Assembly (NCBI GenBank): GCA_001972305.1 | Contig: BDDD01000916.1 | Coordinates: 393,124-457,123 of the forward strand | Length of the DNA stretch: 64,000 nt | Direction of reading: 5' to 3' | Origin: Cephalotus follicularis | Lineage: Eukaryota > Streptophyta > Magnoliopsida > Oxalidales > Cephalotaceae | In this document: positions 11,545 through 22,762 of the stretch, piece after piece | Layout: every line of letters begins with the position of its first letter | Position numbering within the stretch: the stretch's first letter is position 1 | Made by a program: the position numbers and the translations under genes | Notes under the pieces: generated by a model | What the model was told of the DNA's origin: nothing | Databases searched by the model: none | Seen by the model: the letters and a program-made list of their open reading frames with translations, nothing else

Positions 11545-11890
11545 TAAATATATATAGATATATGATAATATCCTTACTTACATTATTAAATAGATCAAAT
11601 ATTAGATAATTGCAATAACTAAAATTTATCATAAAGTAAATAATGTAAATATATAAAATAGTAAACGGGTTCTCACCTATACATCGTAAGGTGATACCGT
11701 TAGATATTAAATATATAGGTTCCCACTAAGTCTCGGACAATTCCTGTAGACAAATGGTACCTCAAGAACAGTAATCATAAAAGTGTTTCACACCACGTAT
11801 ATGGTGATTCGCACAGATAAGTAATATATTAAAGTAATAATAGAGACATACGTTTTCATACACCGTCGGTATTCCGTACAAACGATGAAA
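11545..11890 (-). other. Probable 5' leader of copia element 1
   Basis: Non-coding AT-rich DNA between the SINE and a C-rich patch. It should be the untranslated leader, but no primer binding site (complement of initiator tRNA-Met) or LTR end could be found, so the assignment rests on position only. Confidence 0.35.
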
Positions 11891-11907
11891 CCGCGAAACT
11901 TCATTCT

Positions 11908-11985
11908 TTTTTTTGACCCCCCATTATTTAAAATTTTTGCTTTGGCCCCCCCAAAATATTTTTGCTGGATCCGTGCCTGTCCAGG
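11908..11985. repeat. C-run-bounded repeat fragment
   Basis: Contains GACCCCCCATTATTTAAAA and GGCCCCCCCAAAATATTTTTG, then GGATCCGTGCCTGTCC. Paired C-rich blocks followed by a GGATCCG-like tail are a pattern I associate with dispersed plant repeats. The element type cannot be decided from this short piece. Confidence 0.35.
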
Positions 11986-12439
11986 ACCAGCATATTCACT
12001 TTCCTTTATATATATATACTTTAGATAATTGCATTTTCTGAGATAATAGTAAAAATTATTGATCACATGCATTAATTAAATCTAGATAATTTGCTAACAA
12101 AGAGTATGAACCCTAGATGACTCAGTGGTTGGTTAGTTGCGTTTTCAGTTAAATTTTTTTTATATTAAAAAACTAAAATTCAAGTGCTTGAGTAATCTAA
12201 ATTTCAAATTCTTAGGTAAAAATTAAAGTCACAAAAACTCTGAATTTTTATTTCTAAACTTCTTGAGCTTTTGATAAGTGCTTTTGTTTTTTACATTTTT
12301 TGAAAACCCTTATATTTCTCATATAATATAAAACTTAGATTATCAAATATTTTTTGTGGTAAATTTTATTGAAAAAACACTTATCCGTATTGGTTATCCA
12401 AATATATTAATATTTTACAAAATCTCTTTAGAAAATCAT

Positions 12440-12565
12440 TCTGAGAACAAGTACCCCCAAACGATTCTTGAGTGTCATTTACATTCAATCACTCTTATGT
12501 AGAATCGAACTAAAGACTTGGTGATTCACAACTAAAGAACTTATCAGTTAAGCTAAGTGATATAC
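12440..12565 (-). mobile_element. Possible second SINE fragment
   Basis: On the minus strand an A-box-like TAGCTTAACTGATAAG (near 12545-12560) precedes a B-box-like TAGTTCGATTC (near 12501-12512) at tRNA-like distance. The ends and target duplication are not clear, and it differs in sequence from the 11379 SINE. Confidence 0.4.
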
Positions 12566-15272
12566 CCAATAAGGTTGATACGCTCAATGGGCTTTTGAGA
12601 AAAAAAATATTATATATATTATTTTTAAGAGAAACCCCCCACAAACTCTGGGATTTTTAAAAAAGTCCAACTGCTATAGGTTTTGAAAAAAAATCTATAT
12701 AAAAGCATAATTATTAAGATCTCATTGTGAGTTTAAGAACCATTAGTTTTGAGCTTTTTGTTTTTTGTTTTAGCTTTTTAAAATTTTTATTTTTAGTTAG
12801 ACTTAAAAGAAATTCTAAATTTTTAGTTTTGGAATTTATATAATCTTCGTAAAAAAGCTAAACACTCAAGTTATGTAGCTTTTACTTTTAGTTTAAAAAA
12901 CTATAGATAAATCTAAAAGCAAAAGTTAAACACACGAGTTGTGGTTTATCAAACGAAGTTTTAGATCTCGTGTGGTTTGATTTTATTACTTACATTTAGC
13001 TCCATCTAGTTTAAAACCTACACCATAATTAAAACATGCCTAACACGTGCATATGGAAACAGAAGCAATCGTTGAATCAAACATGCACATCATTGAACCA
13101 ACGCCTTGCATTGAAACAATACCATGCATACTATTAAAAACAATGACCTACCTTTCATTAAACCCTGGACCTAATCTAATTTTTGGAGTGACCTAAGTAG
13201 AAGTGAAAAACATTCATATGGGCAGAAAAGGATATCTCGTTCAATTTTCTTGAGTTATCAAGAAACTTGGCCATCCACACCAAAGGCTAAAGCAAACTTC
13301 AAGCAAGAGAGGAGGCAAAATGTCTTCCATCTAACATCGTTATGGTTGTGTGCTTGGATTGAGGAATGTTGTTTAGACTTGAGTGTCTGTTACAGTTTTA
13401 TTGAATTTTATATTGTATGATAGGTCTTGTCGTATACTTGACCGGTACGAGACGGTTGTTGTATGGACAGTTGATTGACATTTATGCATATAATATGATA
13501 CGTATTTTAAATTACGACATCTATTCACTCTATTACAAATGGGGTTTTTCTACTAAGTCAATGCGATTCTCCGAATAGAAGTTATATTTTAGGTAGGGGA
13601 ATAAGAAGTAGTGGTAGGTAATCCGAAGATTATTGTAGCAGCTATAGAGAATACTTTATATTTTTTATTTGTTTCTTTTATTTTCGAATAGATTGTATCA
13701 ATTTGATTTGATCAGGATGTTGTATTTGAATCAGACTGTATGAATTTTCATTTGTATTTGATTCTAATTGTGATGCTAGATATTGCATTGTCATGGATGC
13801 CTATTTGTATATTTATTAAGATATTTGAATGGATTGTTCGCATATTGTTTTGTTAGAGAAGTAATAAACTTTTAGCATTTTTTTTTTGTAAGTGTGCTAG
13901 TTAAGGATAGAACAAATGGACTGTGAATGTCGTGTCTCGAAAACCTCTCGGGGCTTGGAGCATGAAAATGGTGATGATTTATGCTATTTTGTAATGTTTA
14001 AATATATGTTGTTCATTAAAATAAGAATTTAAGATCCCGATAAACTTTTTCTTTCTTTTCCATCACAAATAAAGGTTAAAGACATTTATTGTAATTATGA
14101 CGTAGAAAAAGCAAGTATGATTTTTTTAAATAATGAGTTTGAAGATAAATTATTGCCAAAAAACTCATACCTCAAATTTAAATGAGAAATAAAGTGAGTT
14201 TGAGGGGAAAAACAGTGTAATCAAAATTCATATTTCAAATCCAAATAGCGAAAACTTATAGTGAGTACGAAGATAAAGTATTTTTTAAGATAATCACGTC
14301 TCAAATCCAAACCCAAAAAAGTATTACTTGTTATCATCATTTTTAGGTCAAAAATCTAATTTTTCTCTTGAACTTACAAAAAAAAAGTATGAAGCACCCA
14401 AAACTTCAAAAAAGACAAAGATCTAAGCTATTAATTTTGGCTCAATTGAGAACCTAACGTGTCAAAAAATCAAAAATAGGAGAGTGAGCATATAGCATTT
14501 TGCAGAATTTTTCAAGGACAAGATCAAAACTATACTTAAATTAAAGAATCAAGTCATGTTAGATCTTTAATTGAACTAAAATTGATAATTGAGAACCTCT
14601 ATTGAGCCATTTTGAAGTCTATGGGACAATTGATGTTTTTGCTGTAAGTTCAAGAGACAAATTGGATATTAAGCCTCATTTTTATTATACTAAATGTTTT
14701 TGAACATTTTATTTATGGTTTTGAGAAATGGAGATGAATAGTATATATTTGTTTAAAAGAAGAAAATTAACTATCGAATGACATGTATATATTTTAATAA
14801 TATCAAAATGAAATCAATAAAAACAATTATTCAAAAGCCAAAGTTATGAAAAAGTGTTGAATTATCAAATGAGACGGTTGTAAATATAGGTAAGTTCAAA
14901 TCTCATGTATATAGGAGTTGAGGTTTACAATTTGCCCTATAAAAACATTTCATTTAATTAAAGTCAGATTTGAGATGAAAAAAACGAAAATTAAACTTTA
15001 AAAAAATCATTTCTCTCTTACTGACGTCGAAGTTACGCACTAGCGCACCACCACCAATACACTAGTGATGCACGCTTCTAATGATAACGCTTTCGGTTTC
15101 TCTACTGCATGCATCCCAGCTATTCAAGGAAGAATAGAAGTGTTTTCTTCTTCTCTCTGTCTCTCTCTCACTTTCTTATTCTCTTTGCTCTTGTGTTGCT
15201 AGCTAGGGTTAACATTTTCAGGGGGCTTTAGTGTCTCTCACTCTAATGTATCCTTTTTTTTATTTAGAGTAT
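12566..15272. other. AT-rich intergenic DNA, no gene seen
   Basis: No coding frame longer than a few dozen codons has recognisable content. Near 15130-15180 there is a CT-rich tract followed by a TAGCTAGGGTT patch that resembles a plant 5' leader, but nothing coding follows. The gypsy element starts at 15273 with target-duplication copy AGTAT at 15268-15272. Confidence 0.6.
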
Positions 15273-16373
15273 TATTTATACATGAAAAATCATTAGAGTG
15301 TTGTAACCAATATCAGAGTGCCATATTCGTTCAAGAGAGTGGTAAATATACGTTCTAGGTCTCCCAAAGATTATTTTGTCATGTGCCTCCGTAAATGAGT
15401 CACAAACAACCTTCAGGAGCGTTCTGATGCTCTCTATGAGTATTATCCCTATATTTATCTTTTGGAACATAGATTCTTGCCCTGAATGAGGCGTTAATCC
15501 ATGATTTACTTGGAAGGTAGATTCCCGTTATGAGGGTGCGTCAATCCTAAGTTTGGAATGACTACATAAGGTCAGCACAGTGCCTATATGCGTTTGGGAT
15601 TACACCATAAAAACACAAAGCGCCTTGTCATGTTCACAGTAGGCCTACACTTACTTACATTATGAGATGTAGGAGACGTCTCATGTGCCTTGTCAAGCTC
15701 TTTCCATAAGGAATTTAGTGAACTAGCCATGAGTAATTACTCATGCGCTCTGATACTTTGTCCTTGGAACTTGAACAGTTTTCTGAAGGGCGTTTTATGG
15801 CTAAGCACTCGAAACAGCTGTAAATGCCCTTCTCACTTAGTGACTTAGTTAAGTATTTGAAGCTACCATAAATGCTTTTCTTACTTAACTGTCTCAAAGA
15901 TCCTTGTTGAGGGTTTTGACTTGGTGGTTCAAAGTGTAAGCTGGCTCCGTAGCGTGCCCCTTTGATTTAAGGAATAAATTGCGTGGGCTTATTTTCAAGG
16001 GATAGGGTTTGATCACAAATTAAGTATTAATAACGTTTCAACATAATCAGGATTCTACTTCCGTAAATAAATATGATTCTGGTTAACTAATCCTGATAAG
16101 AATTATATTCTTTTTTGGGATAATTTTACTGTAACTAAAAACATAAAATAAAACTCTATATAAATAGAGGCCTCTAGGGATACAAAGAAGAGGACTTCCA
16201 ATGGAGTCGAGAAACACAACAGTTGTGATTTCTGTTCAGAACTCTAAAAACCTCTAAGAAAATACTTCTCTTTTCTCCTCAACATCTCTCAACAATCATC
16301 TTTGCTCTTGTTGGTTTCGTACTTAGCTGTCTATTCTCAACACTTGGTTCTCTTTGAAAATAACACTAAAACA
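15273..16373 (+). repeat. 5' LTR of the Tat element
   Basis: It begins TATTTATACATG (the other LTR keeps TGTTTATACACG, so the first G has mutated) and ends CACTAAAACA. A promoter-like CTCTATATAAATAG lies at 16155-16166. The alignment to 43773-44847 is continuous, with many substitutions and small indels. Confidence 0.85.
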
Positions 16374-16395
16374 TTTGGCGATTCCATAGGGAAGG
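16374..16395 (+). other. Primer binding site of the Tat element
   Basis: TTTGGCGATTCCATAGGGAA follows the LTR end directly. It matches the TTTGGCG-CTCC pattern seen after 5' LTRs of plant Tat/Ogre elements, with two or three changes. Confidence 0.6.
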
Positions 16396-16523
16396 TAGTT
16401 ATACGAGATGGCCAGAATGAGGAATGCAGCCGTCAGCCAACATGGAGACAACGAGGTTGAACAACACCAATAGAGCCAAGTTCTGCCTGTAAACAATATC
16501 CAAGATGAAGCATTGATAGCAAT

Positions 16524-17804
16524 TGTTCACGAATCTTGAAAAGAATTAAATTTATACCGCAAGTGCACGGTTGTGCAGTAACGGGTCGAACGCTAGGAAA
16601 CAAACTAAATTAATTTTAATCTATTCAACCTAGGCGAAGTATGCAAAATTGGAGGAATATTAAACTAACAGAAATAACGCATGAAAAATTATGAATTAAT
16701 CAATCAAGAAATAAACCGAATAAAATATGCATGAGAAAATCAGTTTTAGTGTATAGAAACTCACCATAGATTATATTGAACAACTCACTTACTTGATTGA
16801 TCAGACCTTGGTAACCAACAACAGCTAGGTCGATACGGAGTGCGACTGTGATGACAAATCATATGAGTAGTCATGCTAGGTCTATACGGAGTGTGGTCGG
16901 CGTGACAAACCATATGAGTAGACTCCATTGATCACGTTGAAAACCATTAGCAACATTCTTATTCACCGACAAGATGTTTGTGGATTTTAATCAGATAGAC
17001 AAAGTGCGTGTGAAGGCAGAAAATTGAAGAACAAATCAAAACTTCAAGGATTTTATTAATGGAGTTGAATGAATACAATCTAGGCTTTGTTCTAATCCTA
17101 AAAACCTTGAAAAGTTTAGCTACTAAACATTGTAATAAAAACTAAAAATTGAAGAAAGCGGCTACAAAGCTTGTCACTAGCTTGTATATATTATTATGGT
17201 CGGCCTTGTAGTGTATTTAAACTTACAAAACTGCTAAAAACGGAAAGAAAATAACCTAGTTACAAAACTTGCAAAAATCTGAAACTTTCCATATTCTGCT
17301 GCTAGTCGTAAGCATCGACGCTTATGTCTTGGGCGTCAACGGTTTGGCATTTTGCGTGTAAGCGTCGACTTGTATCGTGCATTATTGGGCAGACTTGAGT
17401 GTTAAGCATCGATGCAATCGATAAAAGCGTCGACGGTTTTGATAAAGCACTGACTCTTGTGTAAAGGCGTCGACGCTTAAAGTGTGTAATTTGATTCTTA
17501 AACTTTTTGTACTAAAGCGTTGACGCTTTTGCCTTAACCGCTGGAGTTTTGCATGTAAGCGTCAACGCTTAAAGTCTAGGCGTAGACGCTTTGCTCTGTT
17601 TTTCTGCAGAATTTTGTCTTTTCTTCAAGTCTTCAAGCTTAAATCTTTTTATCTTCAATTCGTGCCAATTTGAATAGTATTTATGCACTTTAATCTTCTT
17701 GGCCTTGTACCTGAAAATCAACACAACACAACCAAAGTAGTCAATTTCAAGCATAAAAATATTACAAATAAATAATTAAAAACAACATATTTTTATGCTA
17801 AACA
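16524..17804 (-). mobile_element. Solo LTR, family S, copy 1 (1281 bp)
   Basis: On the minus strand it begins TGTTTAGCATAAAAATATG and ends CAAGATTCGTGAACA. The same family recurs at 31935-33696 and 40646-42003 with matching ends. The flanks GCAAT and GAAAC match at three of five. The conserved block CCGTGCACTTGCGGTATAAA lies near the 3' end. The copy interrupts gag. A cluster of GCGTCGACGCTT-like motifs (17311-17592) lies in its U3 half. Confidence 0.75.
17311..17592 (-). repeat. GCGTCGACGC motif cluster in solo LTR copy 1
   Basis: About ten degenerate copies of AAGCGTCGACGCTT (palindromic) occur at irregular spacing, for example near 17314, 17332, 17363, 17408, 17430, 17468, 17518 and 17565. 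A related cluster occurs in copy 2 but not in copy 3, so it is a gained or lost module. Confidence 0.75.
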
Positions 17805-19385
17805 GAAACCCTCCAACCCATCATTGAAGCCATTCAAACCACGCAAAATACCATTGTCACTAACCTACAGCAACAACAATAATGAACGCTGCAACAACAC
17901 CATCTCACCATTCAACAACAACAAGCTTTTATAGCACAGTTCTTGTCGAATTATGAAATATGACCCACTGTCACACTGCCTAACCAACCCATTCAAACCA
18001 CACTTATCACTGCAGCAGCGCCAGGGGGAGTACAAGATACACCTCCTATCAAGCAACCACCCATTCAAGCGCATTTGCAAATACCATAATCCGTGCATGC
18101 ATCCAATCTGCAGTTGGATATTGAGAGGGGGCCAGGCACCTTATGTGACAAGGGATGAGTTATAGCTGCCAATGCCCAAGGGACTCATTACCTTTTGTTG
18201 GCTGACATTGAAATGAGACCACCCTATCCATCTTACTTGGTAAGTATGTCCTATCTAGTGGATTACAAAGTGCCAAATTTTGTGATGTTTAATGAAAAAA
18301 CAGAAAGTGCCAAGGAGCCCATAGTTCGCTTCGTCGATGCTTTGGGGTTGCATAGTTCATATCTGACTTTGTACCTCTGTGAATTCTCTAAGTCACCCAG
18401 TGATAAAGAATATACTTGGTACTCAAACCTATCCCAAGGATCGGTGTCAACCTGGGATGCTATGATGACCATAATCTATGAAAAAAAAAATTATACTCAA
18501 ACTCGAGTAACAATGACTGACTTGGGCCGTATCATCCAAAAGAATAATGAAGAGTTGGATGCTTATATAAAGCACTTCAAGGACCAGGTACTGGAATGCC
18601 AGGAGAATGTGAATGAGGAACATGTGGTCGATACCTGTGTTCGAGGCATGGCTGACGAATAAAAGGTGTTCTTGGAAAATCTGGAATATTGGGAACCTGG
18701 AACGCCTTAGTGAGGCAACTAGAAAGACTGCGAAGTCAATGAGAAGAGTCAAAACTGAGGCCATAAAGCATCCCAGGAGAGGATTAATTTCAAAAAATGT
18801 GACTGAAATGAAAGGCTCAAAGAAAAGAAAGCCCAGCGGCGATAATAACAAACCCCCACGATTACCAATAAGTGTAGAAAAGGTTGATGAACCACTAGAT
18901 CAATGGTTAGCTAATTATAATGTTGAATTACCATTTTTTTAGAAATTCTCTACACCTGTAGACATCCCATAGCCAAACTATTTTCGCTTTCACAGGTATA
19001 TGGGGCATGCTACGTGGGATTGCTATGCGCTGCGGAGGCTCTTCCATCAGAAACTCCATGAGGGATTGATTGTGATCGAACCAAAGGATGTCCAAGAAAA
19101 TTCTTTAGCACGATATGCCCCGGCTGAGCAAGCACAAGTATGCACCCATATCGCTAACGTTCCTCAGCTCTATTACGTTGTCGAGTAAGTGGATGAATCA
19201 CAGGTGGATGGTTTCTTTCATGTTAATGAAATAGGTAGTCAGGATTACGTCTATCGACTGCTTGCAGAGGCCTTACTCCGGAGTTCTAATGTGAGAGGTT
19301 TCTTTAATCATTTGAGTTTTAATTACTTAGCAAAACATGCTATCGTTGAAGCCTTGGTAAAGATTTCCTATTACTATAATGGGGA

Positions 19386-20057
19386 ATGTTTTCTATTGGA
19401 TCAGCCAGTGAGGAAAATTCTAAGGAGCATGAAGGTGCTATTATATTTATGGAATCCGATAGAGAGGTGAAATCAATGTGTCACAACCGCTCTTTGTATC
19501 TGGAGGCAGTTATTAATGGAGTGACTTTCAAGCGCACTTTGGTGGACAGTGACGCTTCAATCAATTTAATGCCTTATGATACTTTTAAGGTAATCGGAAT
19601 CCCAGAAAGGCGCCTTGTAAAGCAATATTTGGATATGTCAGGATTTGGTGCAGCAACTTTGCAGACTTTTGGACATGTCTCGATGAATCTACAAGTTATC
19701 AAGATAAGGTGGCCTATGATCTTTCAAGTCATTGATGTGCCTACTACGTATCGTGTTCTATTAGGGCGCTCCTGGATTAGCGAGAATGAAGTCATCCCCT
19801 CAACTCTGTATCGATGTATAAAAGAAAGATGGAGGGGACAGGATGTGCTTGTCCTAATGGCTTCTCAGCCATTTACTTATGTTCAAGCACATATGATAGA
19901 GGCCAAGTTCTTTGATTTATTTGCTAAAGATGAAGACAATTCTCTTCAAATTTCTAGCTATTGTCATGAAGGGACAGTGTCAACAAAAACTTACAGTGTA
20001 CTGATGAAGAGTAAGAACGCACCTAAGCACCAAATGCCCCAAGATTTTAGAAAATGA
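19386..20057 (+). pseudogene. Tat protease region
   Basis: The frame is open for 223 residues. The retropepsin-like core reads YLEAVINGVTFKRTLVDSDA, where family members normally have a D-[ST]-G-A site, so the catalytic Gly has changed. GFGAATLQTFGHVSMNLQV and TYRVLLGRSWISENEVIPST follow, the usual flap and LLGR.W motifs. A stop after EDFRK-like sequence separates it from the reverse transcriptase. Confidence 0.8.
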
Positions 20058-20257
20058 AAAGGGATATATATGGTGACCTTACCTAATGGCAAGGAGCGTT
20101 ATCACATATGAATATGCACAGGGTCAGGGGAACTTACCAACCTTGACCCCACTTCCCAAGAAGTTTATGAAGCACAACCCGTCGAAGAATTCAAACCTGC
20201 ACCAAAATATTTACAAGATGGGACAAAACCATGACAAGAATAGCTCAAATAAGTCGA

Positions 20258-21152
20258 TATGAGCTCTGATGGCACATTAAAGAAGATCATTCTGGTTAGC
20301 AAGGTTGTTCCTCTATGCATCTGGGGTGGGTTGTTAGATTTGTTAAAAGAATTATAAGATGTATTTGTTTGGGGTTATCAAGATATGCCTAGACTAGATG
20401 TATCACTTGTTTCTCATAAATTATATGTCTCTTTCAATTACAAACATATCAAACAACTCAAATGAACATTCCATCGTGAAGTAGAAGTTCAAATTAAAGT
20501 GGAAATTGAAAAATTGCTCCAGGCGGGATTCATCTGCACCATCATGCACCCAACTTGGTTGGCTAATATAGTTCCAGTCAAAAACAAGAATGGTGTAATC
20601 AAATGTTGCGTGGATTTCAAATATCTCAACAAAGCTTGTCCCAATGATGAATTCCCTTTACGCAACGTGGAAACCATGATTGGTACCACGACGGGCTACA
20701 TAATGTTTTCATTTATGGAAGGATTCAGTGGGTACAATCAAATAAAAATGGCATGTGGAGATGCAGAGAAAAAAGCATTTAGAACCATAGCGGGAAATTT
20801 CTACTACACAGTCATGCCCTTGGAATTAAAGAATGTAGGTGCAACGTATCAAATGGCAATGACTGCAACCTTTCATGATATGATGCAGGACTTCATGAAA
20901 AATTATATGGATGACATAGTGGTTAAGTCCAAGAAGGCATGTAAGCATGTGGAACATCTAAGGAGAGTTTTCACACGATGCAGATAGTACAAGCTCAGGT
21001 TTAATCCCCTTAAATGCGCCTTTATAGTATCGGATTGCAAATTTCTGGGCTTTGTTGTAAATCGTCGTGGTGTTAATATCGATCCTACCAAAGCAGCTAT
21101 TATCATGCAAATGCCACTTTCACAATCTCAAAAGTAACTGAAGGGTTTTCTA
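20258..21152 (+). pseudogene. Tat reverse transcriptase
   Basis: The lead-in FVWGYQDMPRLDVSLVSHKL begins near 20370 with two stops. The main fragment from 20499 shows EKLLQAGFICTIMHPTWLAN, CCVDFKYLNKACPNDEFPL, SFMEGFSGYNQIKMA, a VMPLELKNVGATYQ motif and the catalytic box YMDDIVVKS (about 20905). The family box is normally Y-V-D-D, so both Asp are kept. A stop at 20986 follows. The domain then runs to 21152, where a MITE is inserted. Confidence 0.85.
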
Positions 21153-21627
21153 TAAGGGTGTTCAAACGTATCGAAAAAACCAAAAATTTGAATCAAATCG
21201 AAGTGTTCAGTTCAGTTTGGATCGGATTATAGCATGGTCAGTTCAGTTTTTGTTTTAATAAATTAAAATTCGTAAAACTCGGTTTGATTTCGGTTTATAG
21301 GTATAAAAAATCCGTCTAAACTGAATGAATCTGGTATTAATATAAATTTATTAATATAAATTTATATTTATAATAATATATATTATTTATACACTAAAAT
21401 AAGTACAAATTATATTTTTTACATAACAAATGAATTTGCATTATTAAAAAAATAATAGCAAAACTGGTAAACCGATCCAATCCAAATTGGTTTTCTTCAG
21501 TTCATTTTTTTTTAATTTTTACTAGACTCTATTCAGTTTCAATTTTTCATAACTGAAAAAATAGAACCTCGATTTGGTTTTCGATTTTTGAAAACAACCA
21601 GTCCAAACCGAACCGTGGTCAGGCCTA
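21153..21627. mobile_element. hAT-like MITE, 475 bp, inserted in pol
   Basis: The termini TAAGGGTGTTCAAACG and TAGGCCTGACCACGG (reverse strand) form a weak inverted repeat of the TAGGGGTGTTC type common in plant hAT-derived MITEs. The body is rich in CGGTTTGGTTT-like strings. The flanking 8-mers GTTTTCTA and GTTTTTTG match at six of eight. Pol homology resumes directly after the right copy, in line with a simple insertion. Confidence 0.65.
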
Positions 21628-22154
21628 GTTTTTTGGAAAAAGTATCATATGTTAGGCGATTCATTCCCGCCTTAGCAGAGCTAATATCACCGCTCCAACC
21701 TTTGTTGAAGAAAGATATTGTATTCACCTGGATAGAGGAACACCGACAGGAATTTGACAACATTGAGCTGGTACTAACCTCACCCCTTACTATGATTATG
21801 CCTAACCTAGAAAAGCCCTTGTTACTTTATATTAAAGCTACAAGGAGATCAATGAACGCCATGTTAGCGCAAGATGTCAATGGAGAAGAGTACCAAGTAT
21901 ATTATTTGAGCAGGGTTATCAGGGGTCTGGAGCTACGATATAAACCCATGGAGAAGCATTGTCTGGCTTTAGTGTTTTCGGCACAGAAGTTCAGGCACTA
22001 TTCGCTAGCTCACAAGATAATAATTAATACATGCTCTGACCCTATAAGATTCTTGATTAATAGACATGCTCTCTCCGGTCGAATGACAAGCTGGCTAATG
22101 ATCCTGATGAAGTTCGACATTACTGTACAATTACCAAGGGCAATCAAGAGCTAA
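21628..22154 (+). pseudogene. Tat reverse transcriptase thumb and first RNase H
   Basis: After the MITE the frame reads EKVSYVRRFIPALAELISPL, then FTWIEEHRQEFDNIELVLTS, LLLYIKATRRSMNAMLAQD (catalytic-Asp strand), YYLSRVIRGLELRYKPMEKH (catalytic Glu strand) and SGRMTSWLMILMKFDITVQL, ending at a stop at 22154. The usual D...E...D order of the connection/RNase H region is visible although several positions are altered. Confidence 0.85.
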
Positions 22155-22189
22155 GCTCTCACTGATTTATTAACTCAATTCCCCCTCAC

Positions 22190-22762
22190 AAGACTTGGAG
22201 CCAGTCTCTGAAGAAATCTTGGGAGATGTCCAAGAAGTCTGTTTGGTTGAATCAGGGGAATGAGAATTACATTTTGATGATTCGTCAACATCAGAAAGGG
22301 GAGGCACATGAATTATCCTGGTTTCTCCAACTAGTGATACTCCCCAGTTTTCTTACGAGCCAGATTTTGAATGTTCTAACAATGAAACTGAGTATGAGAC
22401 ACTTATACTGAGATTACTAGCTACATCAGCTATGGAGATCACAAGCCTGAACATAAAAGGAGATTCCAAATTGGTACTTAGCCAAGTCATGGGAGAATAC
22501 GATGTCAAAGAATCCGTTGTTGTGTTGTATAGAACGATGGTACAAACACTAGCAAATCGCTTTTGGAAGGTCCGATACAATCACACGCCAAGAAGCTTTA
22601 ACCGCCATGCTGATGCTTGGCAACCCTAGCCTCAAAAATTGATGTGGACATAAACAATAAAACGCAAATCAAAGTGATTAGAATATCTCTTCCTTGCTCA
22701 ATCACTACCTTACTAACCAATGAAGAGATAGGGGAGAAGGAGCATGATTGGAGGACATAATT
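22190..22762 (+). pseudogene. Tat second (archaeal-type) RNase H
   Basis: Three frames carry pieces of one domain: WELHFDDSSTSERGGTGIIL (22250-22320), CSNNETEYETLILRLLATSA (22365-22435) and NIKGDSKLVLSQVMGEYDV (22450-22510), then NHTPRSFNRHADA and a tail with ISLPCSITTLLTNEE. These are the D, E and D strands of an RNase H distinct from the one just upstream. This extra domain is known only from Tat-lineage gypsy elements. Homology stops near 22762, where the nested block begins, and integrase resumes at about 31350. Confidence 0.8.

Larger units (their letters stand above)
6271..11880 (-). mobile_element. Ty1-copia retrotransposon 1, decayed, 5' LTR missing
   Basis: Reading the minus strand from right to left gives leader, gag, zinc knuckle, protease, integrase, reverse transcriptase, RNase H, polypurine tract and 3' LTR, the copia order. 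Coding parts are broken by several stops and frame changes. No copy of the 224-bp LTR is visible to the right of gag, so the element is 5'-truncated or rearranged. The right limit (about 11880) is approximate and set by the end of leader-like sequence. A SINE (11379-11536) has inserted in the leader. Confidence 0.8.
16408..19190 (+). pseudogene. Tat gag, interrupted by a solo LTR
   Basis: A start codon at 16408 opens MARMRNAAVSQHGDNEV 35 bp after the LTR. The frame runs to the solo LTR at 16524 and resumes after 17804 with a Gln-rich stretch. The capsid domain is readable at 18195-18662 (WYSNLSQGSVSTWDAMMTI, then DLGRIIQKNNEELDAYIKHF), ending at a stop after VRGMADE. Related sequence continues in another frame (18613-18942). 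A zinc-knuckle-like segment (YMGHATWDCYALRRLFHQKL) lies at 19000-19060. Gag forms the virus-like particle in this family. This copy has several stops and shifts. Confidence 0.75.
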
